Shown: positions 1 to 8,540, numbered from the stretch's first letter. The stretch: 64,000 bases of DNA from Achromobacter xylosoxidans (GCF_014490035.1 NZ_CP061008.1:3162001-3226000), one strand, 5' to 3'. Notes: a model not told the origin generated them from the sequence alone. Numbers and translations: made by a program.

Positions 1-143
1 TCGGTCAGCGAACCCAGCGGCCAGCCGCCGTCCGGCAGCTCGGGCGAAAGCGCGGCATGCCCGGTGGGCAGGGTGCGGGCGGCGCCTTGAGCCAACTGAG
101 TGGCGCGCCACAACGCGGGATGGATACGTTCTGGGGACTGCAT
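1..143 (-). CDS. imuA: ImuA, translesion-synthesis accessory protein (partial, N-terminal 47 residues)
   Basis: Only the first 47 codons are in the window; the gene runs off the left edge. The translation opens MQSPERIHPALWRATQLAQG and continues with a proline/glycine-rich stretch ending in GGWPLGSL, which is the conserved N-terminus of ImuA, the RecA/SulA-like partner of ImuB and DnaE2 in the mutagenic repair cassette. ImuA acts with ImuB and DnaE2 in error-prone synthesis after DNA damage. The assignment is strengthened by the SOS box and TATAAT hexamer just upstream. The ATG at 143 is the only good start in this frame near the promoter. imuB and dnaE2 would be expected beyond the edge but cannot be seen. 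Confidence 0.8.
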   Translation of the reverse strand, partial: MQSPERIHPALWRATQLAQGAARTLPTGHAALSPELPDGGWPLGSLT

Positions 144-359
144 GGCGATCGGTTCCGGCTTGCGGGGACCCGGGGTAGTGGCCGATGCGTCATTATAGCT
201 GTATATATATACAGTATTTAAAAGGGGCAGAGCGCGCCGCGAATAGTTTTGCGCCGGTAACGCGGCAGCCCAAAAGAAAACCCGCCCGTACACCTTTCGA
301 TGCAGAGGAGCGGGCCGTGTTGAACGCGATTTTAGCCGCTTCAGGCAGGCGGATCGCAA
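144..359. other. Intergenic region between imuA and the amino-acid permease
   Basis: Apart from the SOS promoter this 216-bp stretch holds nothing I can assign. A 66-codon plus-strand ORF (185-385) begins before the LexA box, has no ribosome-binding site and resembles nothing I know. On the minus strand, just past the permease stop, a weak 5-bp CCCGC/GCGGG stem is followed by a T-rich run and could act as a poor terminator. Confidence 0.5.
192..214 (-). promoter_or_regulatory. SOS (LexA) box with adjacent -10, driving imuA
   Basis: Positions 199-214 read CTGTATATATATACAG, a perfect 16-bp palindrome matching the CTGT-N8-ACAG LexA consensus with the fully alternating AT core of the strongest known boxes. 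On the minus strand the hexamer TATAAT (197 to 192) follows one base after it. LexA bound here would cover the promoter, so imuA is expected to be damage-inducible. No good -35 hexamer is visible at 215-220. Confidence 0.9.
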
Positions 360-1895
360 TCAAGCGCGGGCGTTCTGCGCAGTAGATACCGAGGCCTCCA
401 CACCCGCCGTGCGATCCAGATCCAACCCATAAAACCGCATATCCTCGTACCGGATCCAGTGCGACTTGCGCACCAGCCGGTGGCCGATCCACAAGGCCAG
501 GAACAGCGGGATCGCCAGGTAGGTGGAGATCACGCCGATCCAGTCGATGCGGTCTTGCAGGAAGGCCTGGTAGTTCTGGCCCAGCGTGACCGCCAGGCAC
601 AGGACGAAGGCCAGCAGCGGGCCGAAGGGGAACAGGCCGGCCTTGTAGGGCAGGTCGGCGGTGTCGTAGCCGTGCTTCACATAGCCCTGGCGGAAGCGGT
701 AATGGCTGACCGCGATGCTCAGCCAGACGATGAATTCGGTCATGCCGGCGAAGTTCAGCAGCCAGATGTAGACGGCCTTGGGGCTGTACACCAGGCTGAA
801 CAGGCACAGGCAGGCCAGCAGCGCGGTGGCCATCAGCGCGTACAGCGGCACGCCGCCGCGGGTGACGCGCCGGAACAGGGCGGGCGCCTGGCCCTCCACC
901 GCCATGTTGAACAGCATCCGCGTCGCCGCGTACATGCCGGAATTGCCGGCCGACAGCACCGAGGTCAGGATCACGGCGTTCATCACGGTAGCCGCCGACA
1001 GCAGCCCCGCGTGCTGGAACACCAGCGTGAAGGGGCTGACCGCGATGTCTTCCACTTCGTTGCGCAGCAGCTGCGGGTCGGTATAGGGCAGCAGCAGGCC
1101 GATGATCAGGATGGCCAGCACGTAGAACAGCAGGATGCGCCAGAACACGTGGTTGATCGCGCGCGGCACGTTGCGGCGGGGATTCTCGGATTCGCCGGCG
1201 GCCACGGCCACCAGTTCGGTGCCCTGGAACGAATAGGCCACCACCATCGCCACGCCCACCCAGGTGGCCGCATTGCCCACGAAGGGCGCGTCGCCGACCG
1301 ACCAGTTGACCAGGCCCACGGGCGTGCCGCTGTGGATGATGCCCACCAGCATCGCCAGCCCGACGCCGATGAAGCACAGCACGGCCACGACCTTGATGAT
1401 GGCGAACCAGTACTCGGCTTCGCCGAAGCTGCGCGCCGAGAAGGCATTCAGCCCGAAGGTCAGGGCCAGGAAGGCCACGCTCCATATCCAGCCGGGCGTA
1501 TCGGGGAACCAATAGGCCATGACCAGTTGCGCGGCCACCACGTCCACCGCCACCACCGTGGCCCAGCTGATCCAGAAGTTCCAGCCCAGCGCGAAGCCGA
1601 AGCCGCCGTCGACGTAGCGCGAGGCATAGGTGCAGAAGGAACCCGATACCGGCATGAAGGTGGCCAGTTCGCCCAGGCTGGTCATGATGAAGTAGACCAT
1701 CAGGCCGATGGCCAGGTAGACCAGCAGCGCGCCGCCCGGGCCGGCCTGGGCGATGGCGGCGCCGGAGGCCACGAACAGGCCGGTGCCGATGGCCCCGCCC
1801 AACGCTATCATCGTGAGGTGGCGCGCCTTGAGCACGCGATGCAGCTGGTTCTGGCCGGCAGGCGTGGCGCCGGATTCTGTTGTCGGAGTTTGCAT
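360..1895 (-). CDS. LysP-like amino-acid permease (APC superfamily, AAT family)
   Basis: A 511-residue inner-membrane amino-acid:proton symporter. It shows the family N-terminal hallmark LTMIALGGAIGTGLF at the start of helix 1, the helix 3 region with PVSGSF, and a central SPFTLVFQHAG...SAGNSGMYAATRMLF block close to that of lysine-specific permease LysP. About 12 hydrophobic segments are evident. The longer reading frame begins at 1964, but its first 23 residues are proline-rich with no family likeness. The ATG at 1895 (MQTPTTES) gives the usual short cytoplasmic tail, although no strong Shine-Dalgarno precedes it. Lysine as substrate is an inference; other cationic or neutral amino acids are possible. 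It stands alone, divergent from the esterase gene. Confidence 0.85.
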   Translation of the reverse strand: MQTPTTESGATPAGQNQLHRVLKARHLTMIALGGAIGTGLFVASGAAIAQAGPGGALLVYLAIGLMVYFIMTSLGELATFMPVSGSFCTYASRYVDGGFGFALGWNFWISWATVVAVDVVAAQLVMAYWFPDTPGWIWSVAFLALTFGLNAFSARSFGEAEYWFAIIKVVAVLCFIGVGLAMLVGIIHSGTPVGLVNWSVGDAPFVGNAATWVGVAMVVAYSFQGTELVAVAAGESENPRRNVPRAINHVFWRILLFYVLAILIIGLLLPYTDPQLLRNEVEDIAVSPFTLVFQHAGLLSAATVMNAVILTSVLSAGNSGMYAATRMLFNMAVEGQAPALFRRVTRGGVPLYALMATALLACLCLFSLVYSPKAVYIWLLNFAGMTEFIVWLSIAVSHYRFRQGYVKHGYDTADLPYKAGLFPFGPLLAFVLCLAVTLGQNYQAFLQDRIDWIGVISTYLAIPLFLALWIGHRLVRKSHWIRYEDMRFYGLDLDRTAGVEASVSTAQNARA

Positions 1896-2080
1896 TACTG
1901 GGGTAGGAAGTTGCCGCGGCGGCGGACCATCAGGCACGGGCGTGCGGGCCTGCCCGCCAGGCAATGCCGCGCAAGCCAGCCGGTCCGTGGCGGTGCGGCA
2001 AAGGTTGCTTCAAGGCGCGCATTTTACAATGCGGCTATTCCGGGGCCGTTCGGCGGCCCCAGCCAGCACGGAGCAGTTTC

Positions 2081-2785
2081 ATGGCGTCTTCCACTTCTAT
2101 CGAGTTTCTTCCCAACGCCGGCGTCGACGTGCGCCAGCTGTTTATCCTGCTGCACGGCGTGGGCGGCACCCCCGACGACATGGAGCCGTTGGCAAAAGCG
2201 GTGCGCGCGGCGTTCCCCAGCGCGGCGGTGCTGGTGCCCCAGGGGTTCGAGCCCTACGACGGCGGCGGCGACGGCCGGCAGTGGTTCTCGGTGCGCGGCG
2301 TGACCGAGGAAAACCGCCCGGAACGCGTGGCGCGGGCCTTGCCGCCCCTGGAAAACTATGTGCGCGAGGCGCAGGCGCGTTTCGGCCTGCTGCAGTCGGA
2401 CACGGCGCTGGCGGGCTTTTCGCAGGGCGCCATCATGGCGCTGGAACTGGTGCAGGCGCACGACGGCATCGCCGGCCGCGTCATCGCCTTCTCGGGCCGC
2501 TACGCCCAGATGCCCAAGCTCGCGCCGCAGTTCACCACGCTGCACCTGCTGCACGGCGCCGCCGATCCGATCATGAACGTGGAGCTCATCCAGGCCGCCC
2601 AGGCGCGCCTGACCGAGCTGCACGGCGACTCGACCATCGACATCGCGACCCAGGTGGGGCACGCATTGCACCCGGCGCTGATCGAGCGCGCCATCGTGCG
2701 CTTGAAGACCTGCGTGCCGTTGCGCAGCTGGGAGGCCGCGCTGGGTCTTAACCAGACGCCGCCCGACGGCACCCCGGTGCATTGA
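2081..2785 (+). CDS. ypfH: YpfH-type serine esterase / carboxylesterase
   Basis: A 234-residue alpha/beta hydrolase of the phospholipase/carboxylesterase family. The catalytic triad is visible: Ser114 in GFSQG, Asp162 in HGAADPI and His194 in VGHALHP. LLHGVGGTPDD near the N-terminus carries the oxyanion-hole loop. It has no signal peptide, so it is cytosolic, probably acting on short-chain esters. The ATG at 2081 is preceded by GGAGCAG; an upstream in-frame extension to 1964 has no family similarity. The stop codon directly abuts the stop of the convergent efflux gene, with no spacer. Confidence 0.88.
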   Translation: MASSTSIEFLPNAGVDVRQLFILLHGVGGTPDDMEPLAKAVRAAFPSAAVLVPQGFEPYDGGGDGRQWFSVRGVTEENRPERVARALPPLENYVREAQARFGLLQSDTALAGFSQGAIMALELVQAHDGIAGRVIAFSGRYAQMPKLAPQFTTLHLLHGAADPIMNVELIQAAQARLTELHGDSTIDIATQVGHALHPALIERAIVRLKTCVPLRSWEAALGLNQTPPDGTPVH

Positions 2786-4207
2786 TCATTTTTCCCAGCC
2801 GCCGCCCAGCGCCAGGAACAGCGCGATCTGGTCGCTGCTGAGGTCGGCCTGCGAAGCCGCCAGCGCGCTTTCGTTGCTGGCCAACGTGCGCTCGGCATCC
2901 AGCACGGTCAGGTAGTCGGTCTTGCCGTACTGGAACAGGCGGCTTGCCTGCGAGGCGGCCTCGGCGCTCTGGTCGCGCGCGGCGCGCAAGGCGGTGTCGC
3001 GATCCAGTTGGCGCGCGTAGACCACCAGCGCGCTCTCCGTTTCCCGCAGGGCATTCAGCACGGTGGCGTCGAAACGCGCCGCCGCGGCCTTGGTGCTGGC
3101 CTGCGCCTCGGCGATGCGGGCCTGCGCGGCGCCGGTGTTGGGTATGGTCCAGGAGATCAGCGGACCGACGCTCCAGCTGAAGGTGCCGCGGTCGCCGAAC
3201 ATGGCGGCTGGGCCGCCCGAGGCCGCCGACAAGCCCAGCGAGATCTTCGGATACAGGTCCGCGGTAGCCACGCCGATGCGCGCGGTGGCCGCGGCCAGGG
3301 TGCGTTCGGCCTGGCGGATGTCGGGACGGCGGCGCAGCAGTTCGGCGCCGTCGCCCACGGGGATGGTTTCGGTCAGGCGCGGAGCCTGGGCGCATTGCAG
3401 CAGCGCGGGCGGGATTTCGCCCGGCGTCTGGCCGGTCAGCGCCGCCAGGCGGTACAGCGCGGTGCGCTGCTGGGCCTGGAACGGCGGCAGGTTGGCCTGC
3501 AGCTGTTCAAGCTGGCTGCGGGCGCGGGTCACGTCCAGCGTGGTGCCGCGGCCGGCGCGTTGCAGCCGGTCCACCGCGTCCAGCGATTGCTTCTGCACCT
3601 GCACCGAATGCTGGGCCGAAGCCAGCTGCATGCCGGCCGCGCACATATTGGCGTAGGCCCGGGCGGTCTCGGCGGCCACGGTGACGCGGGTGGCGTCATA
3701 GGCGGCCTGCGCGGCCTGCTCGTCGCCGCTGGCCGCTTCCACGGCGCGGCGGATCTGGCCGAACAGGTCCAGCTGGTATGCCACGCTGGCGCCCATGGAG
3801 TAGGACCAGCGGTTGGGCGGATCGATGCCGGGCTGCAGTTCCTGCAGGCCGGACACGTGGCCGAAAGTGGGCGAGGCATTGACGCCGATGGACGGCTGCT
3901 GCTGCGCCTGCGCTTCGCGCACGGCGGCCTGGGCGCGTTCCAGGTTGGCGCTGGCCACGCGCAGGTCGGTGTTGGCGGCCAGGGCTTTTTCCACCAGACT
4001 ATCCAGCACGGGATCGTCGTACAGGCGCCACCAGTGGCCAGGCACCGCATCCTGCCGGAACGCCGCCTCGCGCGCCTGCGTGAAGGGCGCCTGCGCGCTC
4101 TGCCGCTCGGCCGCCGATCCGGCGGGCACCTGGTAGTCCGGGCCCACGGCGGCGCATCCGGCCAGCGCAAGGGCCAGCGTAAGAGGCAGGAGGTATCTGG
4201 TGTTCAT
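2786..4207 (-). CDS. NodT-family outer-membrane efflux lipoprotein
   Basis: A 473-residue TolC-like outer membrane factor. The N-terminus is a lipoprotein signal with lipobox LAGC (Cys18), followed by GPDYQVP, the family opening. Two repeated alpha-helical OEP domains follow, and the protein ends in ALGGGWEK as NodT proteins do. It is the last gene of the marR-fusC-DUF1656-hlyD operon, 52 bp downstream of hlyD. It should form the outer-membrane channel for the aromatic-acid pump. Escherichia coli AaeAB lacks a dedicated channel gene in its operon, so inclusion of one here is typical of the betaproteobacterial arrangement. No strong ribosome-binding site precedes the ATG. Confidence 0.88.
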   Translation of the reverse strand: MNTRYLLPLTLALALAGCAAVGPDYQVPAGSAAERQSAQAPFTQAREAAFRQDAVPGHWWRLYDDPVLDSLVEKALAANTDLRVASANLERAQAAVREAQAQQQPSIGVNASPTFGHVSGLQELQPGIDPPNRWSYSMGASVAYQLDLFGQIRRAVEAASGDEQAAQAAYDATRVTVAAETARAYANMCAAGMQLASAQHSVQVQKQSLDAVDRLQRAGRGTTLDVTRARSQLEQLQANLPPFQAQQRTALYRLAALTGQTPGEIPPALLQCAQAPRLTETIPVGDGAELLRRRPDIRQAERTLAAATARIGVATADLYPKISLGLSAASGGPAAMFGDRGTFSWSVGPLISWTIPNTGAAQARIAEAQASTKAAAARFDATVLNALRETESALVVYARQLDRDTALRAARDQSAEAASQASRLFQYGKTDYLTVLDAERTLASNESALAASQADLSSDQIALFLALGGGWEK

Positions 4208-4259
4208 GGCGGTTACGGCTGTGCGTCGATAAGAGAGTAGGGGTGGAAGAAAGGAACGA

Positions 4260-5174
4260 TCAGGACGGCTGGCGCGCCCCGGCTTGCGAGTGGGCCGGGC
4301 CGGAATCCACCGACACGGTGGCGGTTTGTCCCGCCACCAGGCGCACGCCTGCGGGCACGTCGTCGATCTTCACGCGCACCGGGATGCGCTGCGCCAGGCG
4401 GACCCAGTTGAACGTGGGATTGACGTTGGGCAGCAGGTTGGCGCCGGTGCTGCGGTCGCGGTCGGCGATGCCCATGGCAATGCTCTCCACGTGGCCGCGG
4501 ATATGGTGCGAGTCGCCCATCAGCGTCACGGTGACGGGGTCGCCTTCGTGGATGCCAGGCAGCTTGGTTTCCTCGAAATAGCCTTCGACGTAGAACGAAC
4601 TGGAATCCACCAGCGCCATCACGCCGCGGCCAGCGGTGGCGTAGGAACCCGCGCGCAGGTCCAGGTTGGTGATGCGGCCGTCATTCACCGCCAGCACGCG
4701 GCTGCGTTCGAGGTTCAGGCGCGCGGTATTGAGCTGCACTTCGGCCTGGGCCAGCGCGGCTTCGGTCTGCTGCAGCTTGGTCTGGCTTTGTTCCAGCGCC
4801 TCGGCGGCCACCAGTTGGCCCAAAGAGCGGTTGCGCTTGGCGTCGCGCACGGCCTGGTCGCGCGCCACTTGCGCGGAACGCACCGAGGCCTGGGCCTGGT
4901 CGTAGGCCAGCTGGAAGCGCGCGCGGTCGATTTCGAACAGCACGTCGCCGGCCTTGACGTCCTGGTTGTCGTGCACCGGCACGCTGGTCACCAGGCCGGA
5001 GACATCGGGCGCGACCTGCACCACGTAGGCCTTGACGCGGCCGTCGCGGGTCCAGGGTTCGACTTCATAGTGCACCCAGAGCTGCCAGCCGGCGTAGGCG
5101 GCCGCGGCGACGACGACGGCGGTCACCGCGAACTTGCCGATGGCTGCGGGGCGCAGGGCGTTGGGGAGTTTCAT
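4260..5174 (-). CDS. aaeA: AaeA-like membrane fusion protein (HlyD family)
   Basis: A 304-residue periplasmic adaptor. One N-terminal transmembrane helix (about residues 13-33) is followed by a barrel-sandwich/lipoyl domain (VQVAPDVSGLV), a coiled-coil hairpin rich in Gln, Ala and Arg, and a beta domain with VEGYFEET, the block characteristic of AaeA-type fusion proteins that work with FUSC pumps. It links the inner-membrane FUSC pump to the outer-membrane factor. The ATG at 5174 follows CTCCAGAGATAAGC; the longer frame upstream belongs to the neighbouring gene. It lies 2 bp beyond the DUF1656 gene. Substrates (hydroxybenzoates and related aromatics) are inferred from the family. Confidence 0.87.
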   Translation of the reverse strand: MKLPNALRPAAIGKFAVTAVVVAAAAYAGWQLWVHYEVEPWTRDGRVKAYVVQVAPDVSGLVTSVPVHDNQDVKAGDVLFEIDRARFQLAYDQAQASVRSAQVARDQAVRDAKRNRSLGQLVAAEALEQSQTKLQQTEAALAQAEVQLNTARLNLERSRVLAVNDGRITNLDLRAGSYATAGRGVMALVDSSSFYVEGYFEETKLPGIHEGDPVTVTLMGDSHHIRGHVESIAMGIADRDRSTGANLLPNVNPTFNWVRLAQRIPVRVKIDDVPAGVRLVAGQTATVSVDSGPAHSQAGARQPS

Positions 5175-5176
5175 GC

Positions 5177-5389
5177 TTATCTCTGGAGTAAATAGGGGGA
5201 AATGAGGGATACGCCGTACAGCAGCACCACGAACAGCGCCAGGTCGAACAGCGCGGGGTGCCACACCAGGCGGTACAGCCCGGCGCGGGCCAGCACGCGG
5301 CGCACTGCCCAGGCCACGCCCAGGGTCACCACGCCCAGCACCAGCAGCCAGGGAAAATAGACGCCGTAGAGATTGAATTCGCCGATCAT
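5177..5389 (-). CDS. aaeX: AaeX-like DUF1656 small membrane protein
   Basis: A 70-residue protein with two predicted transmembrane helices (about residues 9-28 and 48-67), opening MIGEFNLYGVYFP, the DUF1656 signature. These proteins sit between fusC and hlyD in aromatic-acid efflux operons. Their biochemical role is unknown; a structural subunit of the pump is the usual guess. The ATG at 5389 overlaps the fusC stop by 4 bp (ATGA), so translational coupling is likely. It is embedded in a long spurious frame that starts far upstream inside fusC; only these 70 codons are supported. Confidence 0.85.
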   Translation of the reverse strand: MIGEFNLYGVYFPWLLVLGVVTLGVAWAVRRVLARAGLYRLVWHPALFDLALFVVLLYGVSLISPYLLQR

Positions 5390-7437
5390 GATGCTTGGCC
5401 CTCCAGGGTGGGATGGGCGGGTTGGTAGTCGGGCGCGTCGGGGAAGAAGGCGCGGCGCAGGCCCACCAGCGCGACCACGGCGCGGTCGCGGGCGGCGGCG
5501 CCCGGGGGCGTGGCCGTCACGCTGGCCAGCGCACGGTCGATCTGCGCCAGGAACTCGGGCGTCTTTTCGCCGACCTGCCAGGCCGAGCGCGCGTGGAAGA
5601 ATTTCGCCAGTCCGTCCAGCACCGGCTGGATGGCGGGTTCCGCCATGGGCAGGTGACGCCGGGCGCGCTGCAGTTCGGTGATGTCGCGGCCCACGCGCAG
5701 GTCTTTCAGCGCGTCGGCGGCGACCAGGTCGTCGGGCCGCTGGGCCAGCGCCAGACGCGGCTGCAACAGGCCAATGCGGTCCAGCATGCGGGCGGCGTAG
5801 GTGTGGCGCGAAGGCGCGCGCGGCGAGCTTGCCAGGGTTTCCAGTTCCTTCCAGTTGGCGGCCTGGATGCGGCGTGCGCTCCAGTCGGCGCTGACGGTGC
5901 GGAAGATGGCGGCGATGATGGCCGCGGTGGCAACGCCCATGCACTGCGCGACCTGCGTGTCGATGAAGGACACGATGTCGGCGGTGTTGGTGTCCTGCAG
6001 CGCCATGGTGCCCAGGAAGCCGAACAGCATCGCCATGGCCTTGCCGGCGGTGGCGGGCCGGGCAATGAAGATGCCCAGCACGAAGGTGGTGGGCAGCATG
6101 GCCAGGGCCAGCATCTCGAACGAATGCAGGGCGGGCATGATGCCCAGCAGGTACAGCGCCGACAGCGGAATCGAATACACCGTGTAGGTCAGGAACTGCA
6201 TGATGCCGGGGACCGGATTGTCCTGCGACGCGAAGAAGCAGCTGAAGATGGCGGCCATGAGCGCGGCGGTGGCACCGTTGCTCCAGGCCGTGCCGATCCA
6301 GAAGGCGCAGCAGACCGAAATGGCCACGCCGGCGGCCAGGGCCGACAGCAGCGCCATGCCGCGGTCGCGGTGCAGCGCGGTGTTGGGCGCGGGATTGGAG
6401 CGCGGCGCGCGCAGCGGCGCGCCCGCCAGGCCTGCGCGGATCTCGCGGCGCAGCGCCAGGCATTCGTCATAGGTGTCGACCAGTTCGCGCAAGCGCGTCA
6501 TCAGGCTGGCCAGCAGCACCTCGCGCCAGCTGGAGCGGCTGTCGATGTCGGGCGTGAGGCGGGTGGCGGCGGCGCGCAGTTGGACCGCGGTCTCGTGGGT
6601 GGCCTGGGCGCCGGCGTTGATCCATTCGGAGATGTCGGCGAGCAAGGCCGTGACGGCTTCCGGCAGTGGCTGGCCGCCGGCCTGCAGGGCGCGCATGCGG
6701 TCTTCCACGGCGGACACGGTGGGCGTCAGCGCTGCGATCTGGTCCTGCATGGCGCGCACCGCGCCCGAGGTCCAGCGCAGGTTGCTGGTGTCGAAAGGCA
6801 CGTGGGTGGACATCAGGCGCAGCTGCGTGATGTCGTTGGCCAGCACGCGGCGGTCGCGGTCCTTCTGTTCGGTGGCCTGGCCGCTGAGCGTGTCGTGCAT
6901 CCAGTTGCGGGCGTCGCGCACGGCCTTGTCCAGCATCAGCGTCAGGGCCGGGGCCAGGCCGCGCGGCAGCACGATGCTGTGGATCAAGGTGGCGCAGACG
7001 ATGCCCAGGCTGATTTCCTCGACGCGGGCGAGGGCGGTGTCGAACACCTGGGCGGGGGCGGTCACGCTGGGAAAGCCGATCATGGCGGCGGTATAGCCCG
7101 CCAGCATGAAGAGGTACGAACGCGGCGTGCGGTCCAGCACCGACAGGTACAGGCAGGCGCCCACCCACAGCACCATGGCGGCGGTCATGACCACCGGGGA
7201 ATTCGATAGCCGCGGCACCAGGTAGACGGTGGCGGCCGAGCCGAAGAAGGTGCCGGCCAGGCGGTACAGCGCCTTGGAGCGCACCGCGCCCGACCAGGGT
7301 TGGGCCACGACGTAGGCCGTGGTCATGGCCCAGAACGGACGCGGCAACCCCATGCTGTAGGCCAGGTAGAGCGCCATGATGGCGCTCAGGTAGCTCTTGA
7401 GCGAGAAGATGGATTCGCGGACGTTGGGGAGTTTCAC
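5386..7437 (-). CDS. aaeB: AaeB-like FUSC-family aromatic-acid exporter
   Basis: A 683-residue inner-membrane pump with the two-halves FUSC/ArAE layout: an N-terminal block of about six transmembrane helices (residues roughly 15-165, with PFWAMTTAYVVAQP), a cytoplasmic helical region, and a second block of helices (roughly 350-520, with CCAFWIGTAWSNGA). It is expected to drive export of toxic aromatic carboxylates. Translation starts at a GTG (7437) overlapping the marR stop, and the stop overlaps the DUF1656 start, so the operon is translationally coupled. The start region is almost identical to that of aaeA (both MKLPN; see findings). Confidence 0.88.
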   Translation of the reverse strand: MKLPNVRESIFSLKSYLSAIMALYLAYSMGLPRPFWAMTTAYVVAQPWSGAVRSKALYRLAGTFFGSAATVYLVPRLSNSPVVMTAAMVLWVGACLYLSVLDRTPRSYLFMLAGYTAAMIGFPSVTAPAQVFDTALARVEEISLGIVCATLIHSIVLPRGLAPALTLMLDKAVRDARNWMHDTLSGQATEQKDRDRRVLANDITQLRLMSTHVPFDTSNLRWTSGAVRAMQDQIAALTPTVSAVEDRMRALQAGGQPLPEAVTALLADISEWINAGAQATHETAVQLRAAATRLTPDIDSRSSWREVLLASLMTRLRELVDTYDECLALRREIRAGLAGAPLRAPRSNPAPNTALHRDRGMALLSALAAGVAISVCCAFWIGTAWSNGATAALMAAIFSCFFASQDNPVPGIMQFLTYTVYSIPLSALYLLGIMPALHSFEMLALAMLPTTFVLGIFIARPATAGKAMAMLFGFLGTMALQDTNTADIVSFIDTQVAQCMGVATAAIIAAIFRTVSADWSARRIQAANWKELETLASSPRAPSRHTYAARMLDRIGLLQPRLALAQRPDDLVAADALKDLRVGRDITELQRARRHLPMAEPAIQPVLDGLAKFFHARSAWQVGEKTPEFLAQIDRALASVTATPPGAAARDRAVVALVGLRRAFFPDAPDYQPAHPTLEGQAS

Positions 7438-7910
7438 GCTTGTTCGTCCTGTGGCTGGGTGCCGGCGCCGCCGCGGCCCAGGGTGACTTTCAGGCTGTCG
7501 AAGACCCGCAGGCAGGCTTGCAGGTCGGCTTCGCTCACGCCCCGGAACAGGCGGCGGCGCAAATCGACCAGCACATCCTCGACCTTGGCGCGCAGCGCCT
7601 GGCCGGCGTCGGTCAGGTGCAGGGTCTTGGCGCGGCGGTCGTGCGGGTCTTCGCGGCGTTCCATCAGGCCTGCGGCGACCAGGTGGTCCAGCACCCGCAC
7701 CAGCGAGGGGCCTTCCACGCCCAGCGCCTCGGCCAGCGCGCCTTGGCGCACGCCGTCTCCCAGGCGGCCGGCCAGGATCACGGGCCAGGCGGTGGCCTGG
7801 GACAGGCCGTAGTCGGCCAAGGCCTTGTCGGCGGCGCCGCGATAGGCGCGCGACAGGACCATCAGGGCGGAGGTGGTGGCCATGAGCTGGGAGTCGGTGG
7901 GCGTGTTCAT
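7434..7910 (-). CDS. MarR-family regulator of the efflux operon
   Basis: A 158-residue winged-helix regulator of MarR type. The recognition helix region reads LAEALGVEGPSLVRVLDHLVAAGL and is followed by the beta-wing EDPHDRRAKTLHLT, the family's most conserved element. It is the first gene of the operon and overlaps fusC by 4 bp, so it almost certainly represses its own operon and is released by an aromatic ligand, by analogy with many MarR-efflux pairs. Two palindromes lie directly upstream of its ATG. The ligand is unknown. Confidence 0.87.
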   Translation of the reverse strand: MNTPTDSQLMATTSALMVLSRAYRGAADKALADYGLSQATAWPVILAGRLGDGVRQGALAEALGVEGPSLVRVLDHLVAAGLMERREDPHDRRAKTLHLTDAGQALRAKVEDVLVDLRRRLFRGVSEADLQACLRVFDSLKVTLGRGGAGTQPQDEQA

Positions 7911-7912
7911 GG

Positions 7913-7946
7913 AATAGATTGTATCCTATCTATTAGCTTACTAATA
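7913..7946. promoter_or_regulatory. Paired palindromes, probable MarR operators
   Basis: Directly upstream of the marR ATG lie AATAGAT-N8-ATCTATT (7913-7934) and the overlapping TATTAG-CTTA-CTAATA (7931-7946). Both are AT-rich perfect inverted repeats in a GC-rich background and have the 16-22-bp size of MarR-dimer sites. Binding here would autorepress the efflux operon. The assignment rests on position and symmetry only. The rest of the gap to 8096 shows nothing further. Confidence 0.6.
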
Positions 7947-8096
7947 ATTGAAAATGGCGATTATCTCCATGGATTTTCTCAATCGGGAAAATAGAGGACG
8001 GTTGTTCCAGCTATGGAAAACCAGGGACAGTGTTCTGGGATTTTCGGCGTCGCGGGGAGCGACGCGGGCGCGGCGGCGGCCGCCGCGCCCCGGCGT

Positions 8097-8540
8097 TCAG
8101 CCGTTGCAGTCCGCCCAGCAGTTGGGCGTTTCGTACAGGCGCACGCGGGTCAGGCGCAGTTCGGCGCCATAGTGGCCGTGATAGTGCGGGGCCAGGGTCT
8201 GGAAGACGATGGCGGCCAGGTTTTCGGCCGTCGGGATGCGGTCCAGCACCACGGTCTTGTGGCCGGGCAGGCTGTCCAGGAAGCCGCGCACGGCGGCGTC
8301 GCCCTCGTACACCAGGAAGGCATGGTCCCAGACGTCCACGATGTGGGTCTTGGCGATGTGCTTGATCTCGGAGAAATCCATCAGCATGCCGTTGTCGGAT
8401 TCGCCGGGCGCCTGCACCACGTCGCCGGTCAGGGTGATCTCCAGCACGTAGCGGTGGCCGTGCAGGTTGCGGCACTGGCTGCGGTGGTCGGGAATGCGGT
8501 GGCCGGCGTCGAATTCCAGCCTGCGGGTCACGGAAATCAT
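8097..8540 (-). CDS. queD: 6-carboxy-5,6,7,8-tetrahydropterin synthase
   Basis: A 147-residue T-fold enzyme that converts 7,8-dihydroneopterin triphosphate to 6-carboxytetrahydropterin in the queuosine/7-deazaguanine pathway. Zinc ligands His14 (AGHR), His27 and His29 (NLHGHR) are present, with catalytic Cys23 (SQCRN). A later DHAFLVYEGD segment and the C-terminal RVRLYETPNCWA block also match the family. A Shine-Dalgarno GGAG precedes the ATG. It lies 28 bp downstream of queE on the same strand, supporting a queE-queD operon. queC and queF are not in the window. Confidence 0.93.
   Translation of the reverse strand: MISVTRRLEFDAGHRIPDHRSQCRNLHGHRYVLEITLTGDVVQAPGESDNGMLMDFSEIKHIAKTHIVDVWDHAFLVYEGDAAVRGFLDSLPGHKTVVLDRIPTAENLAAIVFQTLAPHYHGHYGAELRLTRVRLYETPNCWADCNG

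Noticed and set aside
185..385. 66-codon plus-strand ORF next to the LexA box
   Set aside because: Its start lies upstream of the SOS box, it has no ribosome-binding site, it overlaps the permease 3' end and resembles no family I know.
459..2303. 614-codon plus-strand ORF opposite the amino-acid permease
   Set aside because: Antisense shadow rich in Gln, His and Arg caused by high GC at third codon positions; the minus strand carries a clear permease.
5177..6463. 428-codon minus-strand ORF containing the DUF1656 gene
   Set aside because: Only its last 70 codons are real; the rest runs out of frame through fusC.
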